In this document: positions 46,022-55,446 of the stretch, piece after piece
Numbering within the stretch: position 1 is the first letter of the stretch
Layout: each line of letters starts with the position of its first letter
NCBI RefSeq assembly: GCF_002266435.3
Contig: NZ_CP029426.2
Coordinates: 3,006,001 to 3,070,000 of the forward strand
From: Bradyrhizobium amphicarpaeae
GTDB lineage: Bacteria > Pseudomonadota > Alphaproteobacteria > Rhizobiales > Xanthobacteraceae
Direction of reading: 5' to 3'
DNA: 64,000 nt
The notes under the pieces: generated by a model
The model's database searches: none
What the model was told of the DNA's origin: nothing
The model's input: only the letters and a program-made list of their open reading frames with translations
Translations under genes and position numbers: made by a program

Positions 46022-46082
46022 TTTAGAACGAGTCCAATCTCGATTTAGAACGATTTCAAACTGCAGATTAGAATCGTTTTGA
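46022..46082. promoter_or_regulatory. Triple Irr/ICE-like iron boxes
   Basis: Three related, AT-rich sequences lie in tandem: TTTAGAACGAGTCCAA (46022-46037), TTTAGAACGATTTCAAA (46044-46060) and ATTAGAATCGTTTTGA (46067-46082). The spacing of 22-23 bases puts them on one face of the helix, two turns apart. The TTTAGAA core with a degenerate reverse arm resembles the iron control element bound by Irr in Rhizobiales (established motif). Position immediately upstream of a TonB receptor gene supports iron regulation. Confidence 0.65.
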
Positions 46083-46202
46083 TCTGGATCGATTCAAGGG
46101 TTCTTGCGAGCTGCTCGCATTGACCCGCTATTTTACGGCCGATACCAACAACTCATCGTTCGCCGAGATGAATGCGCGAACAGGAAGATGGGGCGTTTGG
46201 TA

Positions 46203-48608
46203 ATGGGGCAGGTGGTGGCACCGAAGTCGCTGCGTTCGTTCGCGGCATTCGATCTGGTGGATGAAAAATTCGCGGGCGTTTCTGGCAAGAAGGCTTCGGC
46301 GGTTGCGAGCTTGATCGCGGTGGCGTCGGTGTCGAGCGGCGCGCAAGCACAGCAGTCGAACCTGCCGCCGGTGACGGTTGATGCTCCCGTCGAGCGTCCG
46401 CGTCCAAAGGCATCGAAGCCTTCGCCGGAGCAGGTCCGCGCCCGTAACGCGATTCGCCGCGCCGCGCAGCGCGAGCAGGCGGCGCAGCAGGCTGCGCCGA
46501 CCACGCCCGCAGGCGCTGTCGACGGCAATCCCTATGCCGATCCGGCCGCGCCCTACAAGGTCGATCACGTCCAGGCGTCCGGCAAGTTTCCGGAGAAGAT
46601 GCTGAACACGCCCAAGACCATCACGGTGCTCAGCAAGGAAGTGCTCGAGGACAAGAACGCGACGACGCTGAAGGAGATCGGACGCTCGACCGCGGGCGTG
46701 ACGCTGGGCTCGGGCGAGGGCGGCAACGCGTTCGGCGACCGCTTCTTCATCCGCGGCTTCGACGCGCGCAACGACGTGTTCATCGACGGCATCCGCGATC
46801 CCGCGGTTTCCATCCGCGAGAACTTCTTCACCGAGCAGATCGAGATCCTGCGGGGGCCCGCATCGTCCTATGCCGGCCGCGGCACCGCCGGCGGCGCCAT
46901 CAACATCGTCACCAAGCAGGCCGGTGATCGAAACTTCCAGCGCATCGGTTCCGAGTTCGGGACCGACATGACCAAGCGCGTCACGCTCGACGTCAACCAG
47001 GTCATCGACCCGACCTTCTCGGTGCGCACCGGCGGCCTGTTTCAGGACGCAAACGTCGCCGGCCGCGACTACGTGACCGACAATCGCTGGGGCTCCTTCA
47101 TCTCGACCAAGTACACCCCGACCACCGACATCAAGATCACCACGAACTACGTCCACACCGACCTCAGCGGCTACCCGGATTTCGGCGTGCCCTATTACAA
47201 GCAGGGCAACGTGCCGGTGACCTCGGCCGGCATTCCGCGCGGCAATTGGTACGGCTTCCTCAACCGCGACTTCCAGACGGCGCGGCAGGATTTCGGCACC
47301 GGCACGATCGAGTACAAGGTCAACGAGGCCATCACGCTGACCAGCAAGGTGCGTGGTGAGCATTCGCTGCTCAACTACATCGGCACGCTGCCGCAGAATC
47401 CGATTACGACCAGCTCCAATCCGATGCTGTGGACCACGACGGCGAGCGCGCAGAGCCGCTACCAGAACGTGGACGTGTGGGCCAACCAGAACGAGGCCAC
47501 GTTCAAGCTCGACACCGGTGGCGTCAAGCACACCGCGGTGTTCGGCGTCGAATATTCGAACGAGAACATTTCGATCGACCGTTACACCGGCCTCTCTTCC
47601 GAGCTGTTCGGCGGCGGTTCGACTAGCAACGGCGCCGTCACAGGAGTCAATCTCTACTCGCCGCAATACACCAACATTCCCTTCAGCAACACGCCTTCGC
47701 TGGTCGGGAACCCGACGCGCTATGGCGTCAACACCAGCAGCGTGTATGTGATGGATACCGCGAATTGGCAGGACACGGTCATCGTCAACGGCGGCGTGCG
47801 CTACGATGGCTACAGTCAGAGTTCATCCACCAATTCGGCCTACCTCAAGCAAAGCTCCGATCTCGTCAATTACAACGTCGGCGTGGTCTACAAGCCGATG
47901 TCGATCGGAAGCGTCTATGCCGCTTATGCGACCTCCGCGAATCCGTTCGGTTCGGAGCTCGACGCGACCGGCACCGATTACGGTGGCGTTCCCGCCAACT
48001 CGACTATCCTGCTCGGGCCCGAGCGCAACAAGGCGGCAGAGATCGGCACCAAATGGGAGCTGGCGGACCGTCACCTGTTGGTCAGCGCAGCGCTGTTCCA
48101 GACCACCAAGGATAACGCGCGAGAGACCGTCAATAACCTGCTCACCTCGGGTGCGGCCTACCGCATCCAGGGCATCGACATCGAGGCCGAAGGCAAGATC
48201 ACGGATCGCTGGAGCATCTTCGGCGGCTTGGTGTTGATGCAGTCGAAGGTCACGCAAAGCGGTGTCGCCTCCAACATCGGCCTGCAACTCGCCAACGTCG
48301 CCCATCAGTCCTTCAGCATGCTCTCCAAGTACAAATTCGACGACGGCTGGGAGATCGGCGGGCAGGCGGTGTACCGCTCGAAGGTCTATGGCGGCACGTT
48401 CGCGGCCAATACCGGCAACGAACTGCCGAGCTATTGGCGCTTCGACGCGTTCGTCGAGAAGAAGATCGACAAGAACTGGACCATGAAGTTCTACGCGCAG
48501 AACCTGACCAACAAGCTGTACTACGACACGCTCTATCGCAGCGCGGTGCCGTTCGTGGCGGTCGCGCCGGGCCGGGCCTTCTACCTGATCACGACGGCGA
48601 AGTTCTGA
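46203..48608 (+). CDS. TonB-dependent siderophore receptor (Fiu-like, catecholate type)
   Basis: The 801-residue outer-membrane receptor carries an export signal ([22 protein letters not shown]) after a long N-terminal leader. A TonB-box-like PPVTVDAP follows, then a Pro/Arg linker. The plug domain contains [61 protein letters not shown] and [27 protein letters not shown]. The 22-strand barrel ends in Phe (ITTAKF). Plug and barrel landmarks match catecholate siderophore receptors such as Fiu/PiuA. The start is uncertain: ATG at 46188 or 46203, and the frame is open to 46104. It heads the receptor - piuC - exbB - exbD - tonB unit. Confidence 0.9.
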   Translation: MGQVVAPKSLRSFAAFDLVDEKFAGVSGKKASAVASLIAVASVSSGAQAQQSNLPPVTVDAPVERPRPKASKPSPEQVRARNAIRRAAQREQAAQQAAPTTPAGAVDGNPYADPAAPYKVDHVQASGKFPEKMLNTPKTITVLSKEVLEDKNATTLKEIGRSTAGVTLGSGEGGNAFGDRFFIRGFDARNDVFIDGIRDPAVSIRENFFTEQIEILRGPASSYAGRGTAGGAINIVTKQAGDRNFQRIGSEFGTDMTKRVTLDVNQVIDPTFSVRTGGLFQDANVAGRDYVTDNRWGSFISTKYTPTTDIKITTNYVHTDLSGYPDFGVPYYKQGNVPVTSAGIPRGNWYGFLNRDFQTARQDFGTGTIEYKVNEAITLTSKVRGEHSLLNYIGTLPQNPITTSSNPMLWTTTASAQSRYQNVDVWANQNEATFKLDTGGVKHTAVFGVEYSNENISIDRYTGLSSELFGGGSTSNGAVTGVNLYSPQYTNIPFSNTPSLVGNPTRYGVNTSSVYVMDTANWQDTVIVNGGVRYDGYSQSSSTNSAYLKQSSDLVNYNVGVVYKPMSIGSVYAAYATSANPFGSELDATGTDYGGVPANSTILLGPERNKAAEIGTKWELADRHLLVSAALFQTTKDNARETVNNLLTSGAAYRIQGIDIEAEGKITDRWSIFGGLVLMQSKVTQSGVASNIGLQLANVAHQSFSMLSKYKFDDGWEIGGQAVYRSKVYGGTFAANTGNELPSYWRFDAFVEKKIDKNWTMKFYAQNLTNKLYYDTLYRSAVPFVAVAPGRAFYLITTAKF

Positions 48609-48610
48609 TC

Positions 48611-49300
48611 ATGCTGACGTGCCTGCCTGGCATTCTGAGCAAAGACGATGTGGCGGATTTCCGCCGCATCATGGATGCCAGCGCATGGGAGGATGGCCGC
48701 TCGACCGCAGGGGCGCAGTCGGCCATGGTCAAGCGCAACGAGCAATTGCCGCCTGACAGCGAGGTCGCGCGGAAACTCGGCAATCGCATCATCTCGGCGC
48801 TGACGTCGAACCCGCGCTTCATCGCGGCGGCTGTTCCGCTCCAGATCTTCCCGCCGCTGTTCAACCGCTATGCGGCGGATAGCGGCCATCATTTCGGCCT
48901 GCATGTCGACAATGCGATCCGCGGCGACCGTCTGACCGGCCTTCGCATCCGCACAGACCTCTCGGTCACGCTGTTCCTCGCCGAGCCGGAGGAGTATGAC
49001 GGTGGCGAACTTGTGATCGAGGACACCTACGGCTCGCACGAAGTCAAGTTGCCAGCCGGCGACTGCGTGCTCTATCCCTCGACCAGCCTGCACCTCGTCA
49101 CGCCGGTAACCAGGGGAACGCGGGTTGCGTCTTTCTTCTGGCTCCAGAGCATGATACGGGACGATCAAGCCCGGAGCATGATCTTCGACCTCGACACCGC
49201 GATTCAGGCGCTGGTGGACCGGCTCGGGCGTGACGATCCCGAAACGGTCAAATTGACGGGTATCTATCACAACCTCATTCGCTACTGGGCCGAAGTATGA
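48611..49300 (+). CDS. piuC: PKHD-type Fe(II)/2-oxoglutarate hydroxylase (PiuC/YbiX)
   Basis: This 229-residue cytoplasmic dioxygenase is of the PiuC/YbiX family. The Fe ligands are HxD (HVDNA in [12 protein letters not shown]) and a distal His in [22 protein letters not shown], the latter also giving the 2-oxoglutarate Arg. The N-terminal [19 protein letters not shown] is typical. The family regularly neighbours siderophore receptors; its substrate is not established. It begins two bases after the receptor stop and its stop overlaps the ExbB ATG (ATGA), so translation is coupled. Confidence 0.92.
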   Translation: MLTCLPGILSKDDVADFRRIMDASAWEDGRSTAGAQSAMVKRNEQLPPDSEVARKLGNRIISALTSNPRFIAAAVPLQIFPPLFNRYAADSGHHFGLHVDNAIRGDRLTGLRIRTDLSVTLFLAEPEEYDGGELVIEDTYGSHEVKLPAGDCVLYPSTSLHLVTPVTRGTRVASFFWLQSMIRDDQARSMIFDLDTAIQALVDRLGRDDPETVKLTGIYHNLIRYWAEV

Positions 49301-50241
49301 AGACCATGTCCCCGAGAGCTAGCCTTGCCGCCGCCGCGATGCTGGCGGCTGCCTGGCTCGCATCCCCCGTTTTGGCCCAGACACAAACCCCACCGGCACC
49401 CGCGCAGTCGGCGGCCCAGCCGGCTCCGGCGGCGCCGGCAGTGACGGCGCCTGCTGTCCAGGCTCCGACGGCGTCCACTCCGGTGGCGTCCCCGGCGGCC
49501 CCCGTTTCGACCACCGCCAAGCCCGATGCGGCGGCCGGCATCGCGCCGGCGATGAAGGAATTGTCGCCCTGGGTGATGTTCATGTCGGCGGACGTCATCG
49601 TGAAGGCGGTGATGATCGGGCTCGCCTTCGCATCGCTGATGACCTGGACCGTCCTGATCGCCAAGTCGATCGAGCTGTCGGTCGCATCCACCAGGCTTCG
49701 TTCGGCCCTGAAGAAAATTGCGGAGTCGCGCTCCCTCTCCGAAGCGCAGATGGCGCTCGGAGCCAGGGAGGGGATCCTGCCGTCGTTCCTGGCGGCGGCC
49801 CTGCGCGAGGCGCGGATGTCGGCCGGTCTGTCCAGCGATTCCGGCATCAAGGAGCGCGCAGCCTCCAGCTTTTCCGAGATCGTGCGCGCCGAGGCGCGGC
49901 GGATCCGCATCGGCATGGGCGTGCTCGCGACCATCGGCTCGACCTCGCCCTTCGTCGGTCTGTTCGGCACGGTCTGGGGCATCATGAACAGCTTCATCGG
50001 CATCTCGAAGTCGCAGACCACGAACCTCGCCGTCGTCGCGCCCGGCATCGCCGAAGCGCTGCTCGCCACCGCGATCGGCCTCGTCGCCGCGATCCCGGCC
50101 GTCATCATCTACAACCACTTCTCGCGCGTGACGAAGAGCTATCTCGAGCTCGTCAGCCGTGCCTCGGGTGCCGCGGGCCGGCTGCTCTCGCGTGATCTCG
50201 ATCGCAGCCACGGCGGCGTGCATTCGCGCGCAGCGGAGTGA
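49297..50241 (+). CDS. exbB: ExbB proton-channel subunit
   Basis: The 314-residue inner-membrane ExbB has a signal-like N-terminus ([20 protein letters not shown]), a long Ala/Pro-rich periplasmic linker, and three membrane helices: [58 protein letters not shown] and [26 protein letters not shown]. The extended N-terminus is the alphaproteobacterial form of ExbB. It energises TonB with ExbD, next on the operon three bases downstream. Confidence 0.93.
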   Translation: MKTMSPRASLAAAAMLAAAWLASPVLAQTQTPPAPAQSAAQPAPAAPAVTAPAVQAPTASTPVASPAAPVSTTAKPDAAAGIAPAMKELSPWVMFMSADVIVKAVMIGLAFASLMTWTVLIAKSIELSVASTRLRSALKKIAESRSLSEAQMALGAREGILPSFLAAALREARMSAGLSSDSGIKERAASSFSEIVRAEARRIRIGMGVLATIGSTSPFVGLFGTVWGIMNSFIGISKSQTTNLAVVAPGIAEALLATAIGLVAAIPAVIIYNHFSRVTKSYLELVSRASGAAGRLLSRDLDRSHGGVHSRAAE

Positions 50242-50244
50242 GCC

Positions 50245-50700
50245 ATGGGCGTTTCGCTCGCAGACAACGATGACGACGACGATTTCTCGGAAACGCATGA
50301 CATCAACGTCACGCCGTTCATCGACGTCATCCTGGTGCTGCTGATCATCTTCATGGTCGCAGCGCCGCTCTCCACGGTCGATCTGCCGATCGACCTGCCG
50401 ACGTCCAGTGCGACGCCGCAGAAGAAGCCTGACAAGCCGACCTATCTCAGCATCAAGCCAGATCTGACGCTTGCCCTCGGGGAGAACCCGGTCCACCGCG
50501 CCGAGCTGATCGGGACGCTCGACGGACTGTCGGACATGAGCAAGGACAAGTACGTGTTCCTGCGTGCCGACAAGTCGGTCCCGTACGGGGAGTTGATGGG
50601 CGTCATGGAGCTCCTGCGCTCAGGCGGCTATACGCGGGTGAAGCTGGTGGCGCTGGAAGGCGCGCCGGGAGCGCCTGCGGCAGGCGCCGCTCAGCCTTAG
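50245..50700 (+). CDS. exbD: ExbD proton-channel subunit
   Basis: This 151-residue protein has a short acidic cytoplasmic N-terminus ([33 protein letters not shown]). The essential membrane Asp is in the single TM helix ([10 protein letters not shown]). The periplasmic domain includes [20 protein letters not shown] and [29 protein letters not shown], the ExbD/TolR pattern. It follows ExbB by three bases and TonB begins nine bases later. Confidence 0.94.
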   Translation: MGVSLADNDDDDDFSETHDINVTPFIDVILVLLIIFMVAAPLSTVDLPIDLPTSSATPQKKPDKPTYLSIKPDLTLALGENPVHRAELIGTLDGLSDMSKDKYVFLRADKSVPYGELMGVMELLRSGGYTRVKLVALEGAPGAPAAGAAQP

Positions 50701-50709
50701 AGGCCCGCG

Positions 50710-51522
50710 ATGTCGGACGAACTCAAACCATCCCGGAAGCTCTGGATCCTGGCGGCGGTGGCCGCGCTCGTGCTTCATCTCGGCGGTGCTGCGCTCGCGC
50801 TGGCGCATTTGCGTGCCGATGACGACGGCGACGGCCTCGGCGCGAACGGCGCGGAATTCGCCGTGGAGATGGCCTCGCCCAAGGCGCCCGAAACCGATCT
50901 GCCGCCCGGGCCCGACAGCGAAGCGATGCAGGAGCAGCAGGCACTTCCCGAGCAGAAGGCCGAGACCAAGGAGACGGACCTTCCAAAGGACCAGTCGCAG
51001 CAGGTCGAGGATCCCGACCGCGTCGTGACCGAGAACGACTCGAAGAAGCCGACGGAAGAAGACCCGAAGATTCAGGCGGTGGAGACGCCGGCCGCCGAAG
51101 CCTCGCCGAAATCGGTCGCGACGGCACGGCAGACGCTCGAGGAGGATGCGCGCGAGGCCGAGAAGGCGCTGGCGCCCGTCATCGGCATCGGCAAGGACGT
51201 TCTGAAGCTGACAGCCGACTGGAACCGCAAGATCAGCGCGCATTTGTCGCTGCACAAGATCAATCCGGAAGGCAAACAGCCCAATAACCAGAAGGTCAAG
51301 GTGAGCTTCGCGATCAACCGGAAGGGCAACGTGTTGTCGGTGGATGTCGTGGAGTCATCAGGGGATCCAGCCTACGACGCGGCCGCGGTCTCGATCGTCC
51401 GCAAATCGGATCCGATCCCGCAGCCGCCAGCCGGGTTGACCGAAGACCGGTTCGAGCGGACCGTCGATATCATCTTCACGCCGGCCGACGCGAAAAAGAA
51501 GAAGACGGCTCAGCGCCAGTAG
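50710..51522 (+). CDS. tonB: TonB energy transducer
   Basis: The 270-residue protein has an N-terminal membrane anchor (RKLWILAAVAALVLHLGGAALALAHL), containing the His of the family's TM region. A long Pro/Glu/Lys/Asp-rich periplasmic spacer spans residues 40-150. The C-terminal TonB domain (HLSLHKINPEGKQPNNQKVKVSFAINRKGNVLSVDVVESSGDPAYDAAAVSIVRKSDPIPQPP) binds the receptor plug. The spacer is acidic rather than the usual Pro-Lys repeat. Its 3' end overlaps the convergent 51510 gene by 13 bases. Confidence 0.92.
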   Translation: MSDELKPSRKLWILAAVAALVLHLGGAALALAHLRADDDGDGLGANGAEFAVEMASPKAPETDLPPGPDSEAMQEQQALPEQKAETKETDLPKDQSQQVEDPDRVVTENDSKKPTEEDPKIQAVETPAAEASPKSVATARQTLEEDAREAEKALAPVIGIGKDVLKLTADWNRKISAHLSLHKINPEGKQPNNQKVKVSFAINRKGNVLSVDVVESSGDPAYDAAAVSIVRKSDPIPQPPAGLTEDRFERTVDIIFTPADAKKKKTAQRQ

Positions 51523-51950
51523 AGCCGGATCCCGACATAGACGACGACGAGGCAGCCAAAGATCAGCGCCACCGGCAGGGGCCGTTTCTGGGTTCCAGCT
51601 GCCGCGCCAGCCCCGAAAAAGCTGCTCGTCTTTGGCTTCGGCGCCGGGCGGCGGAAAGCGGTAACATTGTCCTCTGCCGGCTCTGCCGGGCGAGGGCGGA
51701 CGTCGGGCGGGTTTCCCCCGCCGCCCATCTCGACATAATAGGCCTTGTAGATCGCGCCGATGGTCGCCTCGGTGGCCTCGCCCTCGCTCATCTGAGCCAG
51801 CAGGTTCTGGTAGCTCGCGAGGAATTCCTGGGCGCCCGAAGGCAGCGCGGACGCCCCGTTGAGCTTGGCCATCATCTTCCAGGTGGCAAAATCGGCGCGG
51901 GCGCGGGTGTCCGCGCGTCGCGCGATCAGCATATCGGCAGCTTTGACCAA
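51510..51950 (-). CDS. C-terminally anchored hypothetical membrane protein, 146 residues
   Basis: A helical N-terminal half (ADMLIARRADTRARADFATWKMMAKLNGASALPSGAQEFLASYQNLLAQ) is followed by a Pro-rich linker (PPDVRPRPAEPAEDN) and one terminal membrane helix (PVALIFGCLVVVYVGIRLYWR), a tail-anchored layout. The start is TTG at 51950 with AGAGG five bases upstream; no other start fits between it and the upstream stop. Its 3' end overlaps tonB (13 bases), which is unusual for convergent genes. No family recognised. Confidence 0.6.
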   Translation of the reverse strand: MVKAADMLIARRADTRARADFATWKMMAKLNGASALPSGAQEFLASYQNLLAQMSEGEATEATIGAIYKAYYVEMGGGGNPPDVRPRPAEPAEDNVTAFRRPAPKPKTSSFFGAGAAAGTQKRPLPVALIFGCLVVVYVGIRLYWR

Positions 51951-51996
51951 GTCGGCCTCTGGCCCTTCGGCTTAAAGTTCGGGTACGGCTGTTCAA

Positions 51997-52677
51997 CTAC
52001 GCATTGCCGGTCAGGAAGAGAACAGCCTGAATCACATGACCGGTCAACGTTCGCAGTATTGCTGAAATAACATCAAGATTTAGACCGAACTGGGAACCTG
52101 CAAGGGGCAGCAGGATCAGCAGGCCGATCAGGATCAGCATCCCGAACGGTTCGAGCCGGGCCAGCGGCATGGCGAGGGCGCGCGGCAACAGCCCGACCGC
52201 GACGCGCCCGCCATCGAGCGGCGGGATCGGCATCATGTTGAAGACGGCCAGCGCCGCATTGAGCCGGATCGCATTCCAGATGTTATCGAGGAACCATCGC
52301 GCCGAGGCGGCCGGAGCCCATGACAGGGCGTGGATGGCAAGAGCCGCGATCAGCGCCAGCACGATGTTGGTGACGGGCCCGGCCAGCGCCACCCAGACCA
52401 TGTCGAGCCTGGGGTTGTTAAGCTTGCGGAAATTCACCGGCACCGGCTTGGCGTAGCCAAATAGGAACGGCGAATGCGCAAACAGCAGCATCGCTGGAAG
52501 GATCACGGTGCCGAACGGGTCGATATGCCGGAACGGGTTGAAGCTGACCCGACCGAGCTGCGAGGCCGTGTCGTCGCCGAGACGATCCGCGACGAAAGCA
52601 TGCGCTGCTTCGTGAAACGTGATGGCGATCAATACTGGGAAGACCCACACCGATAGGTCATAGAAGGAGATGTTCAC
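51997..52677 (-). CDS. Site-2 protease (M50, S2P/RseP-like short form)
   Basis: The 226-residue polytopic membrane metalloprotease has the zinc motif HEAAH at residues 22-26 within TM1 (FPVLIAITFHEAAHAFVADRLG) and the second zinc/Asp motif NMMPIPPLDGGRVAVG near residue 170. Its short length with no PDZ insertion is typical of the SpoIVFB-like/short S2P subgroup. The frame is open to a TTG at 52713; GTG at 52677 is chosen because it places the first helix at the N-terminus as in homologues. Substrate unknown. It is a single gene between the 51510 gene and the large membrane protein. Confidence 0.88.
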   Translation of the reverse strand: MNISFYDLSVWVFPVLIAITFHEAAHAFVADRLGDDTASQLGRVSFNPFRHIDPFGTVILPAMLLFAHSPFLFGYAKPVPVNFRKLNNPRLDMVWVALAGPVTNIVLALIAALAIHALSWAPAASARWFLDNIWNAIRLNAALAVFNMMPIPPLDGGRVAVGLLPRALAMPLARLEPFGMLILIGLLILLPLAGSQFGLNLDVISAILRTLTGHVIQAVLFLTGNA

Positions 52678-52815
52678 GGCTCGTCCGTTCCGGTTTGCCT
52701 GGGCGCTCTGCAAAGCAGGCCGTATAGGGCCACAACCCTTTACGATCTACCGTCATATGGTGCCCAATTCCGAAATTGCCCGCTGCAAATGGTTCGCCGC
52801 CGAGCGCATTCGTGG

Positions 52816-54843
52816 TCATGATTTCCTGCGATAAAGGATGAACCGGGTTGATTCTTCGGTGCGCTCAAACTGCGCCGACAGGATCTGCTCCACCATGTCC
52901 TTCAGCCAGTCATACTCATAGGTCGCACCGCGATCCAAAATGAATTGGTCGGCCCCGGCAAAGCTCCGCGTAACGTGGTCCGGGCTGAACGTATCCCGGA
53001 AGGGGAGGAAGTAGCTCTTGGGTGCTCTGCCAACGGCCGCAAGAACGAGCCAGTCCTGGTCCGACAACAGCAACATGCGACCATCGGGAGGCTCGACCCT
53101 GTTGACCAGGTCGATGTCGCTGCCATCGAGCCGGACCGTGACCTGTCCCGCTCCGCGTCCCAGCCTCAGGCTGGCTATGCTCGGATATTGCAAGTACGAG
53201 CGCAGTCCGATCGTCACGCTCTGTTGACGATCCTGCGCGCACAGAAGCACGGTGACCGAGAGCGCTGCCGTTGCCGCCAACGACAGGGCAGGGATGATTT
53301 GCGAAGTCATTCGACCGAAGGCGGCGCGGAATGCCGATCGGCACCACCATGCGCAAACGGCAAGATAAGCAAAGGCGTTTTGCTGCCATACCGCGTCAAG
53401 TGACCGGTTCATCCACTTTGCCATGAAAACCAGCGCGACGAGAGACAGTACCAGCAGATAGGCGCGCTCGATGTTGCGGCAGCCGGCCCACGTTGCGGCG
53501 ACGCTGACGACTGTGCCTATGGCCATCGCCGGCAAGATCAACTGGTAGACTGTCCCGAATCCGGGATGCCAGTTGATCGTCACCCCGACCCAATTCGAGA
53601 CGCTGTGCAGGCCGATCGGGGCGAGCAAGACGTGCAGGAAGTCCATCGAAAGTACGGCCGGACCGAAGGCGGCGACGAACAATACGAGCAGGATGACGGC
53701 AGACAGTCCGGTGAATGCCACGACCTCCCAAGGCCAGCGCTTTTCCAGCACCCGCGCCGACAATGCCGTGCAGCCGACCAGCCAGGTATAAATCCCCGTC
53801 TCGGTATTCCAGAAGATCGAAACCGCGCAGACGGCAGACAGCGCCGCCAAAGACCAGCCTGAAGGCTGGATCATAAAGCGCGCAAGAATGCCCGTGGCGA
53901 TGAACACGAACATGTACCTGATGGCGAGCGAAGACGGTCCGGCGAACGCGTCCCCCGCGCCATATTGACAGAGTGCGAGAAATACGAAGGCCAGGAGAAA
54001 CGGCAGCGCCCTGTTCTGGAAGAAGTCGCGCAGCACCCAATAGGCCGAGAGGTGATAGATCGCGAGGCAAACCGCAACGAAACCGATGTAACGCAAATAC
54101 AGGGCGTTCGGGTCGGTGCGCACAAACCGCCCAAACAAATACGAAGGGCCGTATCCATAGAAGGACAGGAAGTCGCGGCCAGGCACCAGGCCATCTGCAA
54201 ACTGATAGAGCGCCGGTCCGACCAGGAACGATACGGCGTGCGGATTGCCCGCCGCCTCACTGGCCAGACGTTGCACGCTCAGCGGCAGAGTCAGGGCGAG
54301 CAGGGCTGTGACGAGCGCTGCGTCGATCCATCCAAATTCGAAGAAGGCGATCGGCCTGACGTCCTCGTCGCCCTTGATGCTGATGGGGGTCCGGATGCGC
54401 TTCACGAAAGGGATGAGGACCGCGCCGACCGTGACCGCTAGCGCGACCATTCGAACTCTCTGCTGGAATGCATCTTCCAGAAATGCCTCCAGCGCCACGA
54501 CAATTGCCAGCGCCGAGACGTGAAACAGGATCAGCGACCGGCCTTCAAAGAATTTCCGGAGCCTGAGTGACGCAAAGGCCGAGAGGCCGCCGATCACATA
54601 AAACAGGACATAGAAGATCTTCTCGGCCCGCTTGATTACCGCACTGTCCGCGAAACCCAATTGGACGACTGGAAAGTCCTGCGCGAGATTGGCGCCCATA
54701 TCCAGCTTGGCAGCGTTCAAGATCAGATAGGCAGAGATGCCGGCCGCAACAGCGCCGACACACGCTCCCCACACCGCAAGAGTCTGAAATCGCCAAAGTC
54801 CAAGTTCTGATTTTGTTATTGGCCTAACAAGACGCAACACCAT
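52816..54843 (-). CDS. Large polytopic membrane protein, probable GT-C-fold glycosyltransferase
   Basis: This 675-residue protein has at least twelve hydrophobic helices and a C-terminal soluble domain of about 150 residues (LRSYLQYPSIASLRLGRGAGQVTVRLDGSDIDLVNRVEPPDGRMLLL). Near the middle, LYQFADGLVPGRDFLSFYGYGPSYLFG resembles the G-x-x-P-Y-R-D-F-x-x-x-Y-G-P motif that begins the first periplasmic loop of many GT-C (ArnT/PMT-like) transferases, which use lipid-linked sugars. The donor-binding Asp is therefore probably in GRDF. TTG 54852 is an alternative start. It is an orphan with no sugar-processing neighbour. Confidence 0.55.
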   Translation of the reverse strand: MVLRLVRPITKSELGLWRFQTLAVWGACVGAVAAGISAYLILNAAKLDMGANLAQDFPVVQLGFADSAVIKRAEKIFYVLFYVIGGLSAFASLRLRKFFEGRSLILFHVSALAIVVALEAFLEDAFQQRVRMVALAVTVGAVLIPFVKRIRTPISIKGDEDVRPIAFFEFGWIDAALVTALLALTLPLSVQRLASEAAGNPHAVSFLVGPALYQFADGLVPGRDFLSFYGYGPSYLFGRFVRTDPNALYLRYIGFVAVCLAIYHLSAYWVLRDFFQNRALPFLLAFVFLALCQYGAGDAFAGPSSLAIRYMFVFIATGILARFMIQPSGWSLAALSAVCAVSIFWNTETGIYTWLVGCTALSARVLEKRWPWEVVAFTGLSAVILLVLFVAAFGPAVLSMDFLHVLLAPIGLHSVSNWVGVTINWHPGFGTVYQLILPAMAIGTVVSVAATWAGCRNIERAYLLVLSLVALVFMAKWMNRSLDAVWQQNAFAYLAVCAWWCRSAFRAAFGRMTSQIIPALSLAATAALSVTVLLCAQDRQQSVTIGLRSYLQYPSIASLRLGRGAGQVTVRLDGSDIDLVNRVEPPDGRMLLLSDQDWLVLAAVGRAPKSYFLPFRDTFSPDHVTRSFAGADQFILDRGATYEYDWLKDMVEQILSAQFERTEESTRFILYRRKS

Positions 54844-54870
54844 CCCCCGCAAAACTAGCCCTGCGGAAGC

Positions 54871-54910
54871 TTAAAATAAAAAGAAACCTGTGGCCACCAT
54901 GACGGGTTTC
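54871..54910 (-). terminator. Terminator-like hairpin downstream of the GFA gene
   Basis: On the minus strand a GAAACC/GGTTTC stem (54910-54905 with 54888-54883) leads into a T-rich run (TTTTTATTTT, 54882-54873). An alternative larger stem uses GGCCATGA/TCATGG. It lies about 140 bases after the GFA stop, before the membrane-protein gene, and would end the leftward sugar/GFA transcript. Confidence 0.5.
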
Positions 54911-55046
54911 ATGGCCCTCGCCGGAAGACAAGAGGCAGACGTCGGCCACCCCGACCCGAAATCGCAACAGCGCCGGAATCCGGATCGCGACGACGATGGC
55001 GGTGAGGTGCTCGGGCCGCCGGTGCCGCGTCAGGCGAAGCCCGACA

Positions 55047-55439
55047 TCACGTCGGAATCGTCCCCTGATATTGCACCAGGCCGTCGTCGAGCTTCAGCCA
55101 GGTGGGCTTTTCCGAGACCCAGATGTGCTCGGTCGGCGCGAAGGCGTTGCGGTCGTCGAACACGGAGAGGGACACGCCCGCCAGCGTCCCATTGCGTCGC
55201 CAGGCGAACAGGCGCGTGCCGCAGCGCTTGCAGAACACGCGGTCGATGGCCTCGGACGACGCATAGCGCTCGGTCTCGCCTTCGACGCTCAGCGCGCGCT
55301 GGTCGAACTGCGCGCGGGCGAAGAAGGGCGAGCCCATCGCTTTCTGACACAGACGGCAATGGCAGACGCGAACGTTGAGCGGCTCGCCCTCCGCCTTGAA
55401 CCGCACCGCGCCGCACAGGCACCCGCCTTCCCGGATCAT
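55047..55439 (-). CDS. GFA-family zinc protein (S-(hydroxymethyl)glutathione-type fold)
   Basis: This 130-residue protein is of the GFA (glutathione-dependent formaldehyde-activating enzyme-like) family. Zinc-ligand Cys occur as CLC (7,9), CHCRLC (26,28,31) and CKRC (70,73), the full family set. The frame is open to 55502 over the SDR gene, but ATG 55439 gives the MIREGGCLCGAVRF family start. It starts seven bases after the SDR stop on the same strand, so it is probably the last gene of that operon. Whether it binds glutathione is unknown. Confidence 0.88.
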   Translation of the reverse strand: MIREGGCLCGAVRFKAEGEPLNVRVCHCRLCQKAMGSPFFARAQFDQRALSVEGETERYASSEAIDRVFCKRCGTRLFAWRRNGTLAGVSLSVFDDRNAFAPTEHIWVSEKPTWLKLDDGLVQYQGTIPT

Positions 55440-55446
55440 GCTGTCC

